In this document: positions 48,701-60,201 of the stretch, one piece after another | How the letters are laid out: each line of letters begins with the position of its first letter | Numbering within the stretch: position 1 is the stretch's first letter | Assembly (NCBI RefSeq): GCF_000972845.2 | Contig: NC_040028.1 | Coordinates: 9,618,038 to 9,682,037 of the forward strand | DNA length: 64,000 bases | Direction: 5' to 3' | From: Larimichthys crocea | Lineage: Eukaryota > Chordata > Actinopteri > Sciaenidae | The notes under the pieces: model-generated | Databases searched by the model: none | Told to the model about the DNA's origin: nothing | Seen by the model: only the letters and a program-made list of their open reading frames with translations | Translations under genes and position numbers: made by a program

Positions 48701-51700
48701 TTTGATGCTGAAAATAGTCCCCAACCTGTGGACCATTTCCTCATGTTAGTGCTCATCTGATTTGTGACCTGATTTTTTAAAGATTTTGTCTTATGTAGGA
48801 ACCAAGCTGCAAAGTATTATGAAACAGACAAAAAGAGATTTGTTGACAATAAGAAACATGGAGAATATTTCCAATCTTGTCGTTTAAGAATGCAGCCAAG
48901 TCTGCGGATTTCCTTAAGATAAGATATCCAGATACATCTTACATGTTTGGGTTTTTTGAAGTGGGGTTATACAAGACATTTATGTATAGTCAGTGCGTTA
49001 CCTGCAGTAGACAGCTGCCAGCACACTGCTTGGACTGCTGTGTATAGGGTCAGGAGAAAAATGTGTTTTAGCCACATAAAAAAAAGTACAACATCTTACA
49101 CCACAGATGTGAAGGCAAGGTAAAGGGCTAAGAATATGCTCACTATAGCATACACTTAAACAGATATTGAATTTTTCTTTTTTATGTGGCTTAAATACAT
49201 TTTCTGCTGACCTTGTTTCCTTTGAAAAGCATAAAGGAAATGTCAGAGAACATCTTTTAAAGATGCACATCCCAACGTTGTTTTTTCAAAATTATTATTC
49301 AAACTGTTCTACTCTACTGAAAGTGGGTGCACTGTTGATGCTGTCACATGTGTGTTTTCATGTCCCTACCCCCCCTTAAGCTGTTACTGTGTAAATATTG
49401 TGTATTGTGTTTATATCTCACACCTTTGTTGTGTTGGCTCTCTTTCCCAGCAGCTAATGTGAGAAAATAAAGTTATCAGCAGCCTGTGATCTTGAAAACC
49501 GAAAGCCAAAATCAATTCCTGCCTCTCCTGCTGTTCACAAAGCCACGATGGTGTTGAACATAACAGGAGCTGTAACATGGAAATTGCAAAAAAATGAAAC
49601 GCGTTATTTTGTCTGTATTTTATTTTATGCAGACTTCTCTGTGTGTTTTTTTTCATATTATCTTTAAATGTCATGGTCATACAGGTATGGCGGACAGCAA
49701 GGACATTAAATTAACTTGATTTATCACTGTTTGCACAGGGTTAATAAACAGCAGCAGTGTTAGATAGCAGCTGGAAATATGTTGTTCATATAGGTCATAT
49801 ATTTTTGACATAATTTCATTACAGCAGACTTCACCCCTTTCTGTTAATTATGTGTAAGTATATAAACCTTATAGAATCATGTCAAGATAATTAATAATTA
49901 TGTGAAATAATTAGACCAATCAATCAAATATACCAAAGCCTTTAGGAATACAGTGCATTTGAATTTTTTTTGTGTGTGTTTGTGTAGGGGACTTCTTTAA
50001 AGACCCCCTGCCAGAGGGTGACCTCTACATCCTCGCCAGAATCCTCCACGACTGGACTGACGAACGCTGTGTAGAGCTCCTCAGTAAAGTCTACAAAGCT
50101 TGCAAACCAGGTCTGTATGTGTGTGTGAGTGTCTGTGTGTGTGTGTGTGTCAGAGATGAGTACTTTTTTCCCCCTCTGCTTGAAATGAGATGGCAGATTG
50201 TATCACACAATGCAGCTGATCCCAGTAAAATCTGTCCTTCTGACTTTGATCAAAGACAAACACGCACACTCTCACAAAAGCAGCAGACGCTATCTGGAGG
50301 AAGAAAACCCTCTCATGTGTTTTTCGTCTGTGTATCTCTGCGTGCGTGCACGAAAACAAAGAATTAAAGTGAATAGGGAAGTCGAGCTTTCAGGACAGAG
50401 GATACCACCTGTCGTAGTATGAAGTAGTTTCTCAGTGGCGATGCACAGGAGACATTTGGCCAGGTGTTACTAATAATATTGATGATGTAATGCCAAGTCA
50501 CGATGTCTGCCATGCAAAAGGTCTATAAGGTGCTTTATCAGCTCTGCTAAGCTGTAAAGTGTAAACTTGAATATTTCTATGCCGCACTACTTGGATAGCT
50601 AAATGAGTAAAATATGGTTCTTTGATGTGTTGACTAGTTGAGCTTTAATGATAAACTGCCTTTACATACTGTGCATACTGTTTTTATGCTTATTTTTAAT
50701 CTCTGCCCAAAAATCCTGGACTAAAAACTGGTGAAAAACTGTTTTAACCTCATTTCTAATATTGTATGATATAAGGTTCAAAGTCTTTTCACATGGATTC
50801 AGCAACTATTTTCCAACACATTTAATGTATTTTGAAAGAAATCTCAGATTTGCCTTTATACAGACTTTAACATCCACTGAAGCTTCTGCTCCACTTTTAA
50901 AGCAGCAGACAAACATCAGATCAGTGCGGAGCCATGAGAAGACTGTAATATTTCTCAAATTAACAGAACAGAAATACCATGTTTCTATCCAGTTTGCTAC
51001 GCTGTTTTGCACCGTTTCAAGTTTCACTGGCACATTTCTGTTCTATTCTTTCTATTTACGTCATCTCATTGTGCCCTCTTTTTCTGCAATGGTAAAATGG
51101 CACCTAACTGAAGAATTGCCGCCATTTACGGCTTATCTTGATAAACCAACTCCAAAAAAAACTGCCTAATGGTGGTGACGGGACGGTGGTGCAATGGTTA
51201 GTGTTGTGGAGAAATTGCTCAAAGGTCAATGGTGAGGTCAGGAAGGAAGAAAGTGTTCAGGAGCCTCTGATGTCTTATGCTGTATTATTTATTGATCAAG
51301 GAGAATAAGAGACACTCTCAAAGTTCATCAGAAGTGCCTGAGTTGGTCTCACATTCTGCCCAACTCATCCTGGTGGATAGACTTTAAACCCAAAGATCAC
51401 ACCCCAAATACTATACGCCCAGATTAGTCAAAGAGAATGTCTTTACCCATGAAGGTGTTATTGTCAACATATTCTAGTCTGGAGACACAGATGTCTGTTT
51501 ATGCAGATTGGAACATCAACGGCAAGCTATCCATTATGACTAGGAAGGCAGCAATAGGTCTCCTCGACCCTGGCCACCATAGCGTTGAGATAGACTTGCA
51601 CCCAGTCAAAGCCAAACAACTAATACTGCCGAGGACCTAAAGGCACCCACATGACCTCGTGTTGCCTAAGGATAGAAATTTCCATAACAGTTAGCACTGT

Positions 51701-52185
51701 TGCCTCACAGAAAGAAAGTTCCTGGTTTGAACTATCCAATCGGCTCCAACCTACATCCCTGAGGAGAATGAGCAGTTACAGAAAATGGATTGTAGTGGAT
51801 GGAAGTAAACTTTCTAAATTTGGTTAAAATGTATGAATGGCAACCTGGCTTCAATATTTTTTAGTATTCAATTCATATGTTGACAATGAAACAGACTTGC
51901 TACACTCATGTTAGCAAAAAAACAGAGGAACAAACGACTAATGCTGACCTTTTGGTCCGTCCTGTAGGAGGCGCTGTGTTGTTGGTGGAGGCGTTGCTCT
52001 ATGAGGATGGCTCTGGCCCGCTGACTGTGCAACTCTACTCCCTGAACATGCTGGTGCAAACAGAGGGCAGAGAGAGGACAGCTGCTCAATACGCTACCCT
52101 GCTGACCGCTGCCGGCTTTTCCAACATCCAACACCGCCTCACTGGGAAGATCTACGATGCTGTGCTGGGAAACAAAGAGGCGTAG
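33671..52185 (+). CDS. asmt: Acetylserotonin O-methyltransferase (ASMT/HIOMT), 8 exons, 358 aa
   Basis: Exons 33671-33772, 34948-35122, 35280-35409, 36727-36795, 40716-40834, 47238-47378, 49988-50110 and 51968-52185; all GT/AG, total 1077 nt, frame intact. The enzyme transfers a methyl group from S-adenosylmethionine to N-acetylserotonin, the last step of melatonin synthesis in pineal and retina. An N-terminal dimerisation part (VVFSSCELGVFDLLLSAERP) precedes the Rossmann-fold methyltransferase. The SAM motif is CDLGGCSGALA (DLGG at 196-199), followed by TIFDLPKVV. GDFFKDPLPEGDLYILARIL leads to the catalytic pair His266-Asp267 in HDW. LYSLNMLVQTEGRER supplies Asn313 and Glu322. The tail is GKIYDAVLGNKEA. 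Human ASMT is 345 aa and colinear. It is not ASMTL, because no Maf domain precedes it. Next to akap17a, as in human. Confidence 0.93.
34094..34179. repeat. 43-bp unit tandemly duplicated
   Basis: Two identical adjacent copies starting TTTCTGGGTGACCAC, in intron 1 of asmt. Confidence 0.95.
34436..34527. repeat. 46-bp unit tandemly duplicated
   Basis: Two adjacent copies starting AATTATTACGACAAACTGG, also in intron 1 of asmt and unrelated to the 43-bp pair 250 bp upstream. Confidence 0.95.
38182..38509. mobile_element. Fish MITE with TAAAGGTCCAGT ends
   Basis: Starts TAAAGGTCCAGTGAGTCAGATTTAG and ends CTAAATCCTACACCCTGCTCCTTTA, its inverted counterpart. Internal text such as TTACCTTAGAACGAGCC and CACTGGCTCTAGA matches a very common fish family I remember (TTAA target, probably piggyBac-like). 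It has no coding capacity. Confidence 0.7.
40687..40715 (+). repeat. asmt: UG-repeat acceptor tract of asmt exon 5
   Basis: An almost pure TG run leading directly to the AG at 40714-40715; it takes the place of a normal pyrimidine tract. Confidence 0.85.
44630..45300. mobile_element. Inverted-pair element, copy A
   Basis: Matches the reverse complement of about 54880-55530 over most of its length. Shared blocks include GAATGAGCTGGATGCAG, AATCCAAGCCAAA, TGTGTCTCA and GCAAAATGCAGTGTA-like text. The part after 44897 starts CTGTGTCTCAAATT, and near 45383 ATTGAGACAG appears, suggesting a nested small transposon. A short frame near 45110 (MEDEEAAGAEE … AIRRRR) might be a decayed PIF/Harbinger-like protein start; that is a guess. 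Confidence 0.6.
45679..45719. repeat. (CA)n microsatellite
   Basis: About 20 CA units in intron 5 of asmt. Confidence 0.92.
47762..48033. mobile_element. Degraded copy of the TTAA-type MITE
   Basis: Contains TTAGAATGAGCCTTTTATATC, ATGGTAGCCCAGA and a right end GCACTAAATTCTACACACCGGACCTTTA, matching the family at 38182. The left end is rearranged. Lies in intron 6 of asmt. Confidence 0.6.
49971..49987 (+). repeat. asmt: UG-rich acceptor tract of asmt exon 7
   Basis: TGTGTGTGTTTGTGTAG directly precedes exon 7 and follows a short T-run. Confidence 0.8.
50111..50152 (+). repeat. asmt: UG-repeat tract at the asmt exon 7 donor
   Basis: Starts at the donor itself (GTCTGTATGTGTGTG) and continues as interrupted GT repeats for about 40 nt. 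Confidence 0.85.
51175..51790 (+). mobile_element. Fish dispersed repeat split by an LTR
   Basis: The flanks (51175-51201 and 51690-51790) read GACGGTGGTGCAATGGTTAG and TTAGCACTGTTGCCTCACAG, then TTCCTGGTTTGAA and CAGTTACAGAAAATGGATTG. This is a familiar abundant fish repeat, from memory, with its middle part deleted. The LTR at 51202-51689 sits inside it. Confidence 0.6.
51202..51689. mobile_element. Solo LTR (488 bp)
   Basis: Begins TGTTGTGGAGAAATT and ends AATTTCCATAACA, so it has the TG…CA ends and short inverted repeat of an LTR. It is flanked by the 5-bp duplication GTTAG (51197-51201 and 51690-51694). No internal region or second LTR is present. The parent family (Gypsy, BEL or retrovirus-like) cannot be told. 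Lies in intron 7 of asmt. Confidence 0.75.
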
Positions 52186-52480
52186 ATAAGGATGTTCATG
52201 TACCAGGATTGAACAGTACAAAAACTACTGTATTTTTGGATCTCTTTTAAAATTCCACCTTTCTTCAACTAAAAAAGATTTCACACCCTGTATGACAATA
52301 TATCCAAGTTCTATATCTGCTTTTTTACTGAATCTGTATGACTCGTAGATTTACATAAATATTCAAACCACATCCCATTTTTATGGCTGCTCAATTCTGC
52401 AAACTGAATATTCTGGATGTGCATCATTTTCAATACAGTTGAAATGAATGAATGAAATATTTGGTATCTTTCGGAGCTGA

Positions 52481-52486
52481 AATAAA
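52481..52486 (+). promoter_or_regulatory. asmt: Poly(A) signal AATAAA of asmt
   Basis: Canonical hexamer 296 nt after the stop, followed by a T/G-rich segment (GTTCTTTGG, then TGTTTTATAATGTTTG). Confidence 0.65.
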
Positions 52487-54839
52487 GTTCTTTGGTACGA
52501 ACAATGTGTTTTATAATGTTTGTAACGGCCCCGAGGTTAAGAAGAACTGCTCAACAACTCAAAATAACACTTATAGTGGACAAGCCTAGCTTGTGTTCTA
52601 GTCATTAAAGGACCAATGGATGTGTAAATGTCTTTGACCTGCCTGTTAGTTTGATGTTAGTAAGTGGTAAAGGTGGCTAATGATGGCTGATGACTGACTA
52701 GTTAGTACGATTATTAAATAAATGTGCTCGAATAAATCTGTTTGATAATTACACCTGTTACATCAACAGATTATATTTTATATTATATATTATATTTTGT
52801 TAGTTTACAAGGTGTGCAACTTTGAGGCAATGTTCTCTATCAAAAGCTTTATTTTGATAGAGACAGCTGAAGAGTCACAGGAAATGTGGGGAGAGAGAGA
52901 TGCACATGGGGCAGTTTCTCTACCAACCGAGCTAAAAACCGCTGAAAAAAATGTTCCTTTTACTAAAAAATAAGCATGATACAGACAGTTTTGATATTAT
53001 GCCAATATACTGCGTTACATTATATGTCCACAGTTGTTTTATCTTGGTTGCTGGAGGCAGCACTTAGGTGTTCAGTGTACATATTCATACAAATGAGCTG
53101 AAAGTGGCTGAAAGCTGCAAAGTGGCATGTTAATTTTCAGTGGGTCCATTGACTTTCATACAGCTAGGAGTACCTTCGTTGAATGTTGAATGTTGAACTT
53201 TAAATAATGTTGTGTAAGCCATCTTTAATATCTAAAAAAAGATTTTGGGTACGAAGCATGCTCATGTACTTGAGCAAAAATGTGTCATACTCAATAAAAA
53301 CGAGATGTACCAGATGTGAAAATGCACCCGGGGACATAAATATCATAGTCACCCTACTCCCTGACATCTAAATACTCACCTGTAAGTATTACAGTGCAGT
53401 ATATAGTTAGTGAACAGTAGTAGAAATACTACAGTACAGTACAGTAGTAGTAATATACCTATAAACTAGTGAGTGTGTCAAATTTACACCTTTACTACCA
53501 GTCATTCATATTCCTCTCATACTCTCCAGTGTCAGGGTGCAGGACATGTTGACGCTGAAACGTGGCATTAAGTTACCCTTGCTGGAGCCTTGCATATTGC
53601 TGACAGCAAAATACCAAAATGTGCATATTTTAACAATAATTTTGTACCCAAGCCTGTTCCAAATTCAGATAATCAAGTAAGAGACTAAGCCCAGTCCATT
53701 CTGATTGTGCTGAAAGTGATTAGCCATACACTGCAAAGGTCAATCTAGATGATGTACAGCTTTCAGTCTCATCGCTAAGAAGATGAACTTTCTTGCATAT
53801 CTGCTCTCATCACTCAATCCTAAACCCGGTGCCTGAACCCTTCGCCTCTTACTGTTCTTAACAGCCCAGTAAAGCTGTCTTTGTACCGTGTTCTTTGTAA
53901 TGATGGACGTGACTCCATAAATCTTCACAATGGCTTAGCTCATCTTTTATTTCACCCCTATCCTCCTCTCTGCACAGGAAGTATTCACAATGCAGATATC
54001 AGCCTTTTATTAAAACTCAGCCTGTCACTGTGCTCCACCTCTGATGTGACGGCGAACATTATTGAACTGATCAACATTACACTGGTTGTCAGTGAGAAAG
54101 TATTTGTGAATATAATTTATATTCAGTTACATGAATACTGTCATTTATTTTGGCATAAGAATGGGCCTGCCAAAAGATAATTGCACAAAATATCAGCTGT
54201 CTGACTCTTTAGCTGAAAAAGATCATGATCAGCCTTCAGACACCAATATTGTCTGAACCCTGCTCTGCATTCAGAAAACTGTATCACCACTATTCACTCT
54301 TTTCTATACACCCACTCACTCCCGTTGCCCGCTCTATCCTCATCTCCCTTCTTCTTTCTCGCAGTAATTGTGAATTAATCAGACTTCAAAGTGCAACAAA
54401 TTAGAATTGATGTCAAATCCTTGTGGACGGCTTTACAGAGAGTCTTCCTAATGAAGGGAAATGAAGTGCTGAGGCTGGAGACAGCTTGACCTGTGCCGAG
54501 ACAGTGATAGTACCCAGTAACATAGTGCGGTTTATCTTTTGCTTACAGTTAGCTAGTTGGCTGACTTGGCTAGTAGAAAGCATTCATGGATCATGGATTA
54601 CATTTGTTAGTGAAGTAACCGAGCTATAACATATCTAATCAGATTAATGATAACGTGAGCGAGCAAGCATGCTAAGGTTAATCAGCCAGATGCAACCCAG
54701 TGACGCTACAAGTATCTCTCCAACATAGTAACCTGCAAACAGCGATCCAGCCAAATTACCATTCACATCAGATTCATCAGTCTGTATGAATTAGCTGACA
54801 TCATCTAATCCGTGGCATTTGCTACATTTGGTGGAGTTC

Positions 54840-55530
54840 TCTTTTCAGCAGGGCGGCAGGGTAGTGTTGTCTCAATTCGAGTATGGCCACTGTGCAAAAT
54901 TTGACTGCTTTTTTTTCTTTCCCAAATTTCAAACAGAGCATTAGAACCAACATTTGACTGGCAACCTATAAATATAAAACACATGCACAGCTGCATTTGT
55001 ATATTGTGGTTTTCAACTGCAACTCTTTCAGCTCCAGCATCTTCCTCAACGGCAATTTTCACTAATGCTGCTGGTCTCTCCCCTACGGCTATATAGCCAA
55101 AATAGCAACCACTGATGGCGGGAAGTGTCCAACTTGACCGTTGTGAGTGCACCATCTAAGTACTCACAGTACACTGCATTTTGCCAAAACTGACTGTTTG
55201 TACTCAAAATGTATTAGAGTACATGGATTGAACTGAGACACAGTGTACTTTGGCTTGGATTTAATCTCTTTGAATATTGGTTTTGTAAGGCTCTCCATCA
55301 GTAATGTGTCAGCAGCTGTGTGCTGTTGGCTACATCTGCATCCAGCTCATTCAGCTGTGTGGAAGAACCACTGAGGGAACCCCGCTGAATTCAAAATCAC
55401 ATCAAAATCAATGGGGTTAGTCCCCAGCCTGGGAAAACAGTTGCATTGTGTGGCTCAGGAGGAGCTCTGTCTGTGCTCAAAAGATATTGGGGTAATGTGG
55501 ATTTAGGCTTGAGACTAAATCCACAGGTGT
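54840..55530. mobile_element. Inverted-pair element, copy B
   Basis: Reverse-complement counterpart of about 44630-45300. TTGTCTCAATTCGAG near 54870 and TTGAACTGAGACACAG near 55230 form inverted ends of an inner element about 370 bp long. The outer part (to about 55530) continues to match copy A. Confidence 0.6.
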
Positions 55531-55676
55531 GACTGTGTTGCATTGTGTGAAGTGTTTCTAGTGTGTATGCACAATGTAATTATTTTAGTTTTTCATGTCT
55601 TTAGTTGTATGTCTATTTCTGTCCTCCTTCAAATTGTCTATAAGAACAACTGAGAAAATCATGGAAAGGCTTACTT

Positions 55677-56015
55677 TTTAAAGGTCCAGTGTGTAGATTG
55701 CAACCAAACGAACACTCTCCAAACACCTCACCCTCTTCTTCAAAGCACGTAGGAAAAACTCTGGCTGCAAAATTCATATAAAAAGCAAAAGGCCATACCT
55801 AGCGCCAATGTTTGGTTTGTCTATTCTGGGCTACTGTAGAAAATTGTTGGTTCAACATGTTGGACTCCGTGGAAGAGGACCCGCTCTCACTGTAGATCTA
55901 AAGAGCTCATTTTGAGACAACAAAAGCATAACAATTCTTGTTATCATGTGATTATACACTCATGCCAATATAATAATGAATATTACATTTGATTCCTGCT
56001 AATAGATACTCCTTT
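55677..56015. mobile_element. Rearranged copy of the TTAA-type MITE
   Basis: Left end TTAAAGGTCCAGTGTGTAGATTG. Internal blocks TGGTTTGTCTATTCTGGGC and CTCCGTGGAAGAGGACCCGC belong to the family at 38182, partly in opposite order. Confidence 0.6.
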
Positions 56016-56495
56016 AACATTACAACCTGTTCACCTAGCAATGAGAAGTAAAACATAAAATGAACATGTAAAATGCTTCACAATCCGACAGATGGCACCT
56101 TCAAGCAGCTGCTGTAAAAAAAATCATGTTATTCTGTGAGAGTGTGTCTTTAAGTACTTTTCCCTCGCTTTTCGTTGGTGATTTAAACTCAGGTCATTGT
56201 GTTCCACTTCAGTAGAGAAATGTGCATACATTTCTCCTCTCTACTTTTCAGTTCCATTTACTGCTCCATCTCATGAGGCTATTATTGTGCCGGCCTCAGG
56301 TTCAACTTGAATGGGTTTTATAGATGGTTCTAGAGAGTTGCAGCTATAAAAAAAAGGGAACTGTGATGGAGAAGAGAACAGATAGGTGAGCTGGGGACAT
56401 CCAGGCTTTTCTGCTTTCGCTACGCTGGACACACAACTCGAGTCTGACCAGTAAAAAAACAAATCCAAAAATAAAGCATGGACAGAGGGTGTCAT

Positions 56496-56580
56496 TGCTT
56501 AGTGGTTTATGACGCATGTCATGTAACCACGGTGTCTCTGGTTTGGTTCCAGCCAGCAAAGATACTCGCATCATAGAATA
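56496..56580 (+). mobile_element. tRNA-derived SINE head
   Basis: GCTTAGTGGTTTATGACGC resembles a tRNA A-box region and GGTTTGGTTCCAGCC a B box, with spacing like a pol III promoter. No clear 3' body follows. Confidence 0.4.
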
Positions 56581-56997
56581 TAGCAAAAATAGCATCATAT
56601 ATATCGACTGCATGTGTCTTTGGGATTTGATCACGTACAGAAGCACAACCCCCTCCAGCAAATAGATAAAAAGTTAGGAATGATAAAAGAAAACAATCCT
56701 CTTGAGTATCTCTTAATTATGGCACAGTGAGTAAAAATTAGGACTTGCGGCCATATGTGTATGTTGTGTGTTTTATTCTGTGTGAGTGCCGATGCACATG
56801 TCTGTACTAATGTATTTATAAATCAGCGCATAGGATATCCTTGTGTTTTTATTCACTTATTTGTGTGTGTCTGTGTGTGTCTTTGGGGACACTCTGCTCT
56901 ACAAGTCATGCAGCCTCCCACCCTCAAGCTCCAGGATGCCACTTTAAGATAACAACTTCAGGGTATTTCAGTGAACACACTCAATTTATGCCCAGAG

Positions 56998-56999
<2 letters not shown>

Positions 57000-57039
<40 letters not shown>
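57000..57039. repeat. (GT)n microsatellite
   Basis: About 20 GT units. Confidence 0.93.
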
Positions 57040-57042
<3 letters not shown>

Positions 57043-58699
57043 CGCAGGGCTCCTGGCCTTTTGGTAGTTATGTTTTCATACCAAACTGAAATATAGGGAT
57101 GGGATGAGCCATTTGGGATTTTATCTGTGTGCTTTTTAAAATGTATACCATAACGATTTTCCATTAACAGCATCTAAACTAATTCCATTTCTATTCACTT
57201 CTATATAGTGTCAAATTATAATATTGAACAAGCACTTGGCGATGGTGGCAAGGAAAATCTTCCTTTTATGAGTCAGACACATACTGTAGTAGAATAGAGT
57301 GAACATCAAGCAGAATCATAACAGTTGTCTTCACCAATCCCCGATCTACACCATAATTCATGGGAACCTGTTAGTAAGATGCAATAATGGGACATGACTG
57401 TGTACAGACGGAGAGGGAGAGAAGAAAAGAAATGCTCAGAGCATCATGGGAAGTCCCCCAGCAGGCCTATAGCAGCACATCTAGGGGATGGTACAGGTCT
57501 CACTTGAGCCAGCCTGAAAATATAAGCTCTATCAAAAAGGAATTGCTTAAGCCTACTCTTAAATGTCAAATCCAATCAGGAGAGGAGCTTGATAGCTGAG
57601 GGGTCTGGTTCCAGTTCATTTGTAAGACACGTATTGCACCCAATGTTCTAAAACTGGACTGTAATAATAATCCTAATCAATAAAATGTCCATTGTGGATT
57701 GTTTTTTTTATGAACCACATGACCAGTGAATACTAGATTTATGAATGGTAGTTACAGCACTCTGCTGCAGAAACATTAATTATATTAGGGAAATGTCTGG
57801 TGTTAAAATACCACAGTCTGAAAGTGCTAATTAATTTATTAATTAATCATGTGACCCAATTCCCAATTAAACAATTAACCCTTTCATATGATGAACATGT
57901 AAAAAATACTTTTATTATGTTGTTGTTTTTCTCAATGCAATTTTGTGAGATGACACATGCATTGATGTCAACGGCAAGAAACACCCCTGAAAAAAGCTAG
58001 AATTCATAATTATGTCATGCAGTTTTTTTTTAATGATGGAAAAATGTAAAAATGCCATCCACAGTTTACCTTATCTGACCTATTTATTTAGTATTTCAGT
58101 CACATGAGCAGACAACAGGACCGAGAAGTGCACGCTACAGCCATGTTCATATTAGCAGAGAAAAAATACACAAAGAACAAAACCAGTTTGCAGGAGAATA
58201 AACTGGACTGGAATAGAGACAATGTCACCAGGGCAACTGCGCCTGCCCACTGTCAGTGAGGAAACCTCATTCAAACCTCTATTTGCTTTGTTGTGGCACA
58301 GCTATATTTTAGGACAAGGCACATGCAGCAGTGGTTAAGATGGCAGTGTTACCTCAACGGGGACATGAGGAGAAAAGGTGGGGATGGATAGAGCCATGGT
58401 TACGGGATCAGGACACACACACACACACTTGCACACAACCATCACATCTCACAACTCAATAAAAGTGTCTCTTGGCTGTAAGCCGTGCTTTGTCACTTCC
58501 AAACACTTCCATAATTCATGGGCCGGTGACAGCAGTATTGAATTGAGGACAAAGATGTCTGCCCTGTAGGCTACACACACACACATACACACACGTACAC
58601 ACACACAAAGGTGATGGTAAGTTTTCATGAGCTACAAATACGAAGAAACAGAGGATGTATGTTCATGGAGACCTTTGGAGAGGTGATGAAGCTCTGCTG

Positions 58700-58762
58700 G
58701 GAGGTTAGTGTGTGTGTGTGTGTGCATGTATGTGAGTGTAGGTGTGTGTGTGTGTGTGTGTT
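58700..58762. repeat. Interrupted (GT)n microsatellite
   Basis: Two GT runs separated by GCATGTATGTGAGTGTAG-like text. Confidence 0.85.
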
Positions 58763-58917
58763 TGTGCGACCGTGTGTGTGGGTGTTATACTTTCTCCACT
58801 TGATAATGACTAATCCCTCCAATTTTGCCCTTCCTCCTCCCTGTCACTTACTGTTGCCTCTGTTTTTTGTATCTTTGTCCTGCCCCTTAGCATGACTAAA
58901 TACAGTCCGTCTCACAC

Positions 58918-58919
58918 AT

Positions 58920-58978
<59 letters not shown>
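58918..58978. repeat. (CA)n microsatellite
   Basis: About 30 uninterrupted CA units. Confidence 0.95.
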
Positions 58979-58980
<2 letters not shown>

Positions 58981-59135
58981 CACACATATTTCTACTACAA
59001 GGTTGTCACTTCTGCTCCTGGCAACATGCCACCCACCCACATGCTATCCCCCACCCCCCCAAAAAAAGGAGTGGGGACAGAAATACATCCATGTCCTGGT
59101 TTTGACGTAATTTGGTCCTCCTAGCCGAGCTGAGG

Positions 59136-59136
<1 letters not shown>

Positions 59137-59202
<66 letters not shown>
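59137..59202. repeat. (AC)n microsatellite
   Basis: About 33 uninterrupted AC units, 158 bp from the previous array. Confidence 0.95.
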
Positions 59203-60201
59203 CTAACTGTTTCTCTTTATTGAAGTGATTTTTCACAACAACAGCACTGAGTCGAGAATAAGAGCAGAAGACCTGACAAGTGTCATCGTCGCATTCGTAC
59301 CACTGACACTGAAGGTGGCATCTAAATTTGTTTGTTTGTTGTAAAGAGCCCTGAAATGACTTCTGAAATGGCAACAGGAAAGCAAAACAGAAATAAAAAT
59401 GATGACATTTTGTTTTTATAACACAAGAACCTCCACGTACAAGGTGACTGTTGAAATGTGTGTGTGTGTTAGATTGGCTTTTAATTAACTGTAGCGGGTG
59501 TAAATGTCAACTATGCAGTATGTGTTTGCCAAAAAGGTTTGACTCTTTGAAATGAATCCAGGTCTATTAAAATTAGTAAAACAACAGTTCATCACAATCG
59601 TCGTCATCCCACATATAGCACAGGCAGTTTAAAAAGTCCATAATAGGCAAATCAACTGATGAATGTAGTTGTTTATCAAATATTTAAATTTCATTACAAA
59701 GGCCTGGTTAACCTCAAGGGATTATATGCAAGAAGCACTTTTTTACTTTCATGCACAGTGACAGATGAGGAGATCAATATCCACTCTCAGTGTCAATAGC
59801 TCTGTCCAAAGGTAAAACAATCTATCTACCAGCACCTCGAAAAACAAACAAATTAACACTATGAATCTGTGAAAACCAAAGTGTAACAGGGTCTTTGTGC
59901 ATGGATGTATAAAGATAACCACAGCACTGGAGATGGGGCACTGTCCATTCTTATGGAAGCTGTTCATTCGCACATGAAGCCAAACAAAAGTTTCTGAGAA
60001 TCAAATTGTCCAGATCTTCTACATATGCTTCTAAACTGTCTGGAGCAAGCACACTTCTAACTTCTGGTTTAGCCCTACGTTAACTTAAATGGGATAAAAT
60101 AATTAAATCGTGGGACTCCAAATGTTATCGGACAGAATGGATCAAATTCTGAAAAACAAGTCATTTTGCTCCTTCTTTGACCGTTTAAGCTCAAAGTAGC
60201 T

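Larger units (their letters stand above)
52510..60190. other. Downstream intergenic region, no gene recognised
   Basis: Searched in both directions for exons with splice sites and protein-like content. None was convincing. It holds the inverted-pair element copy B, a MITE copy, a SINE-like head and several CA/GT arrays listed separately. Confidence 0.5.

Noticed and set aside
33671..52185. Naming the methyltransferase gene asmtl
   Set aside because: ASMTL carries an N-terminal Maf-like domain. Here the first exon starts directly at the ASMT N-terminus and no Maf exons lie between it and akap17a.
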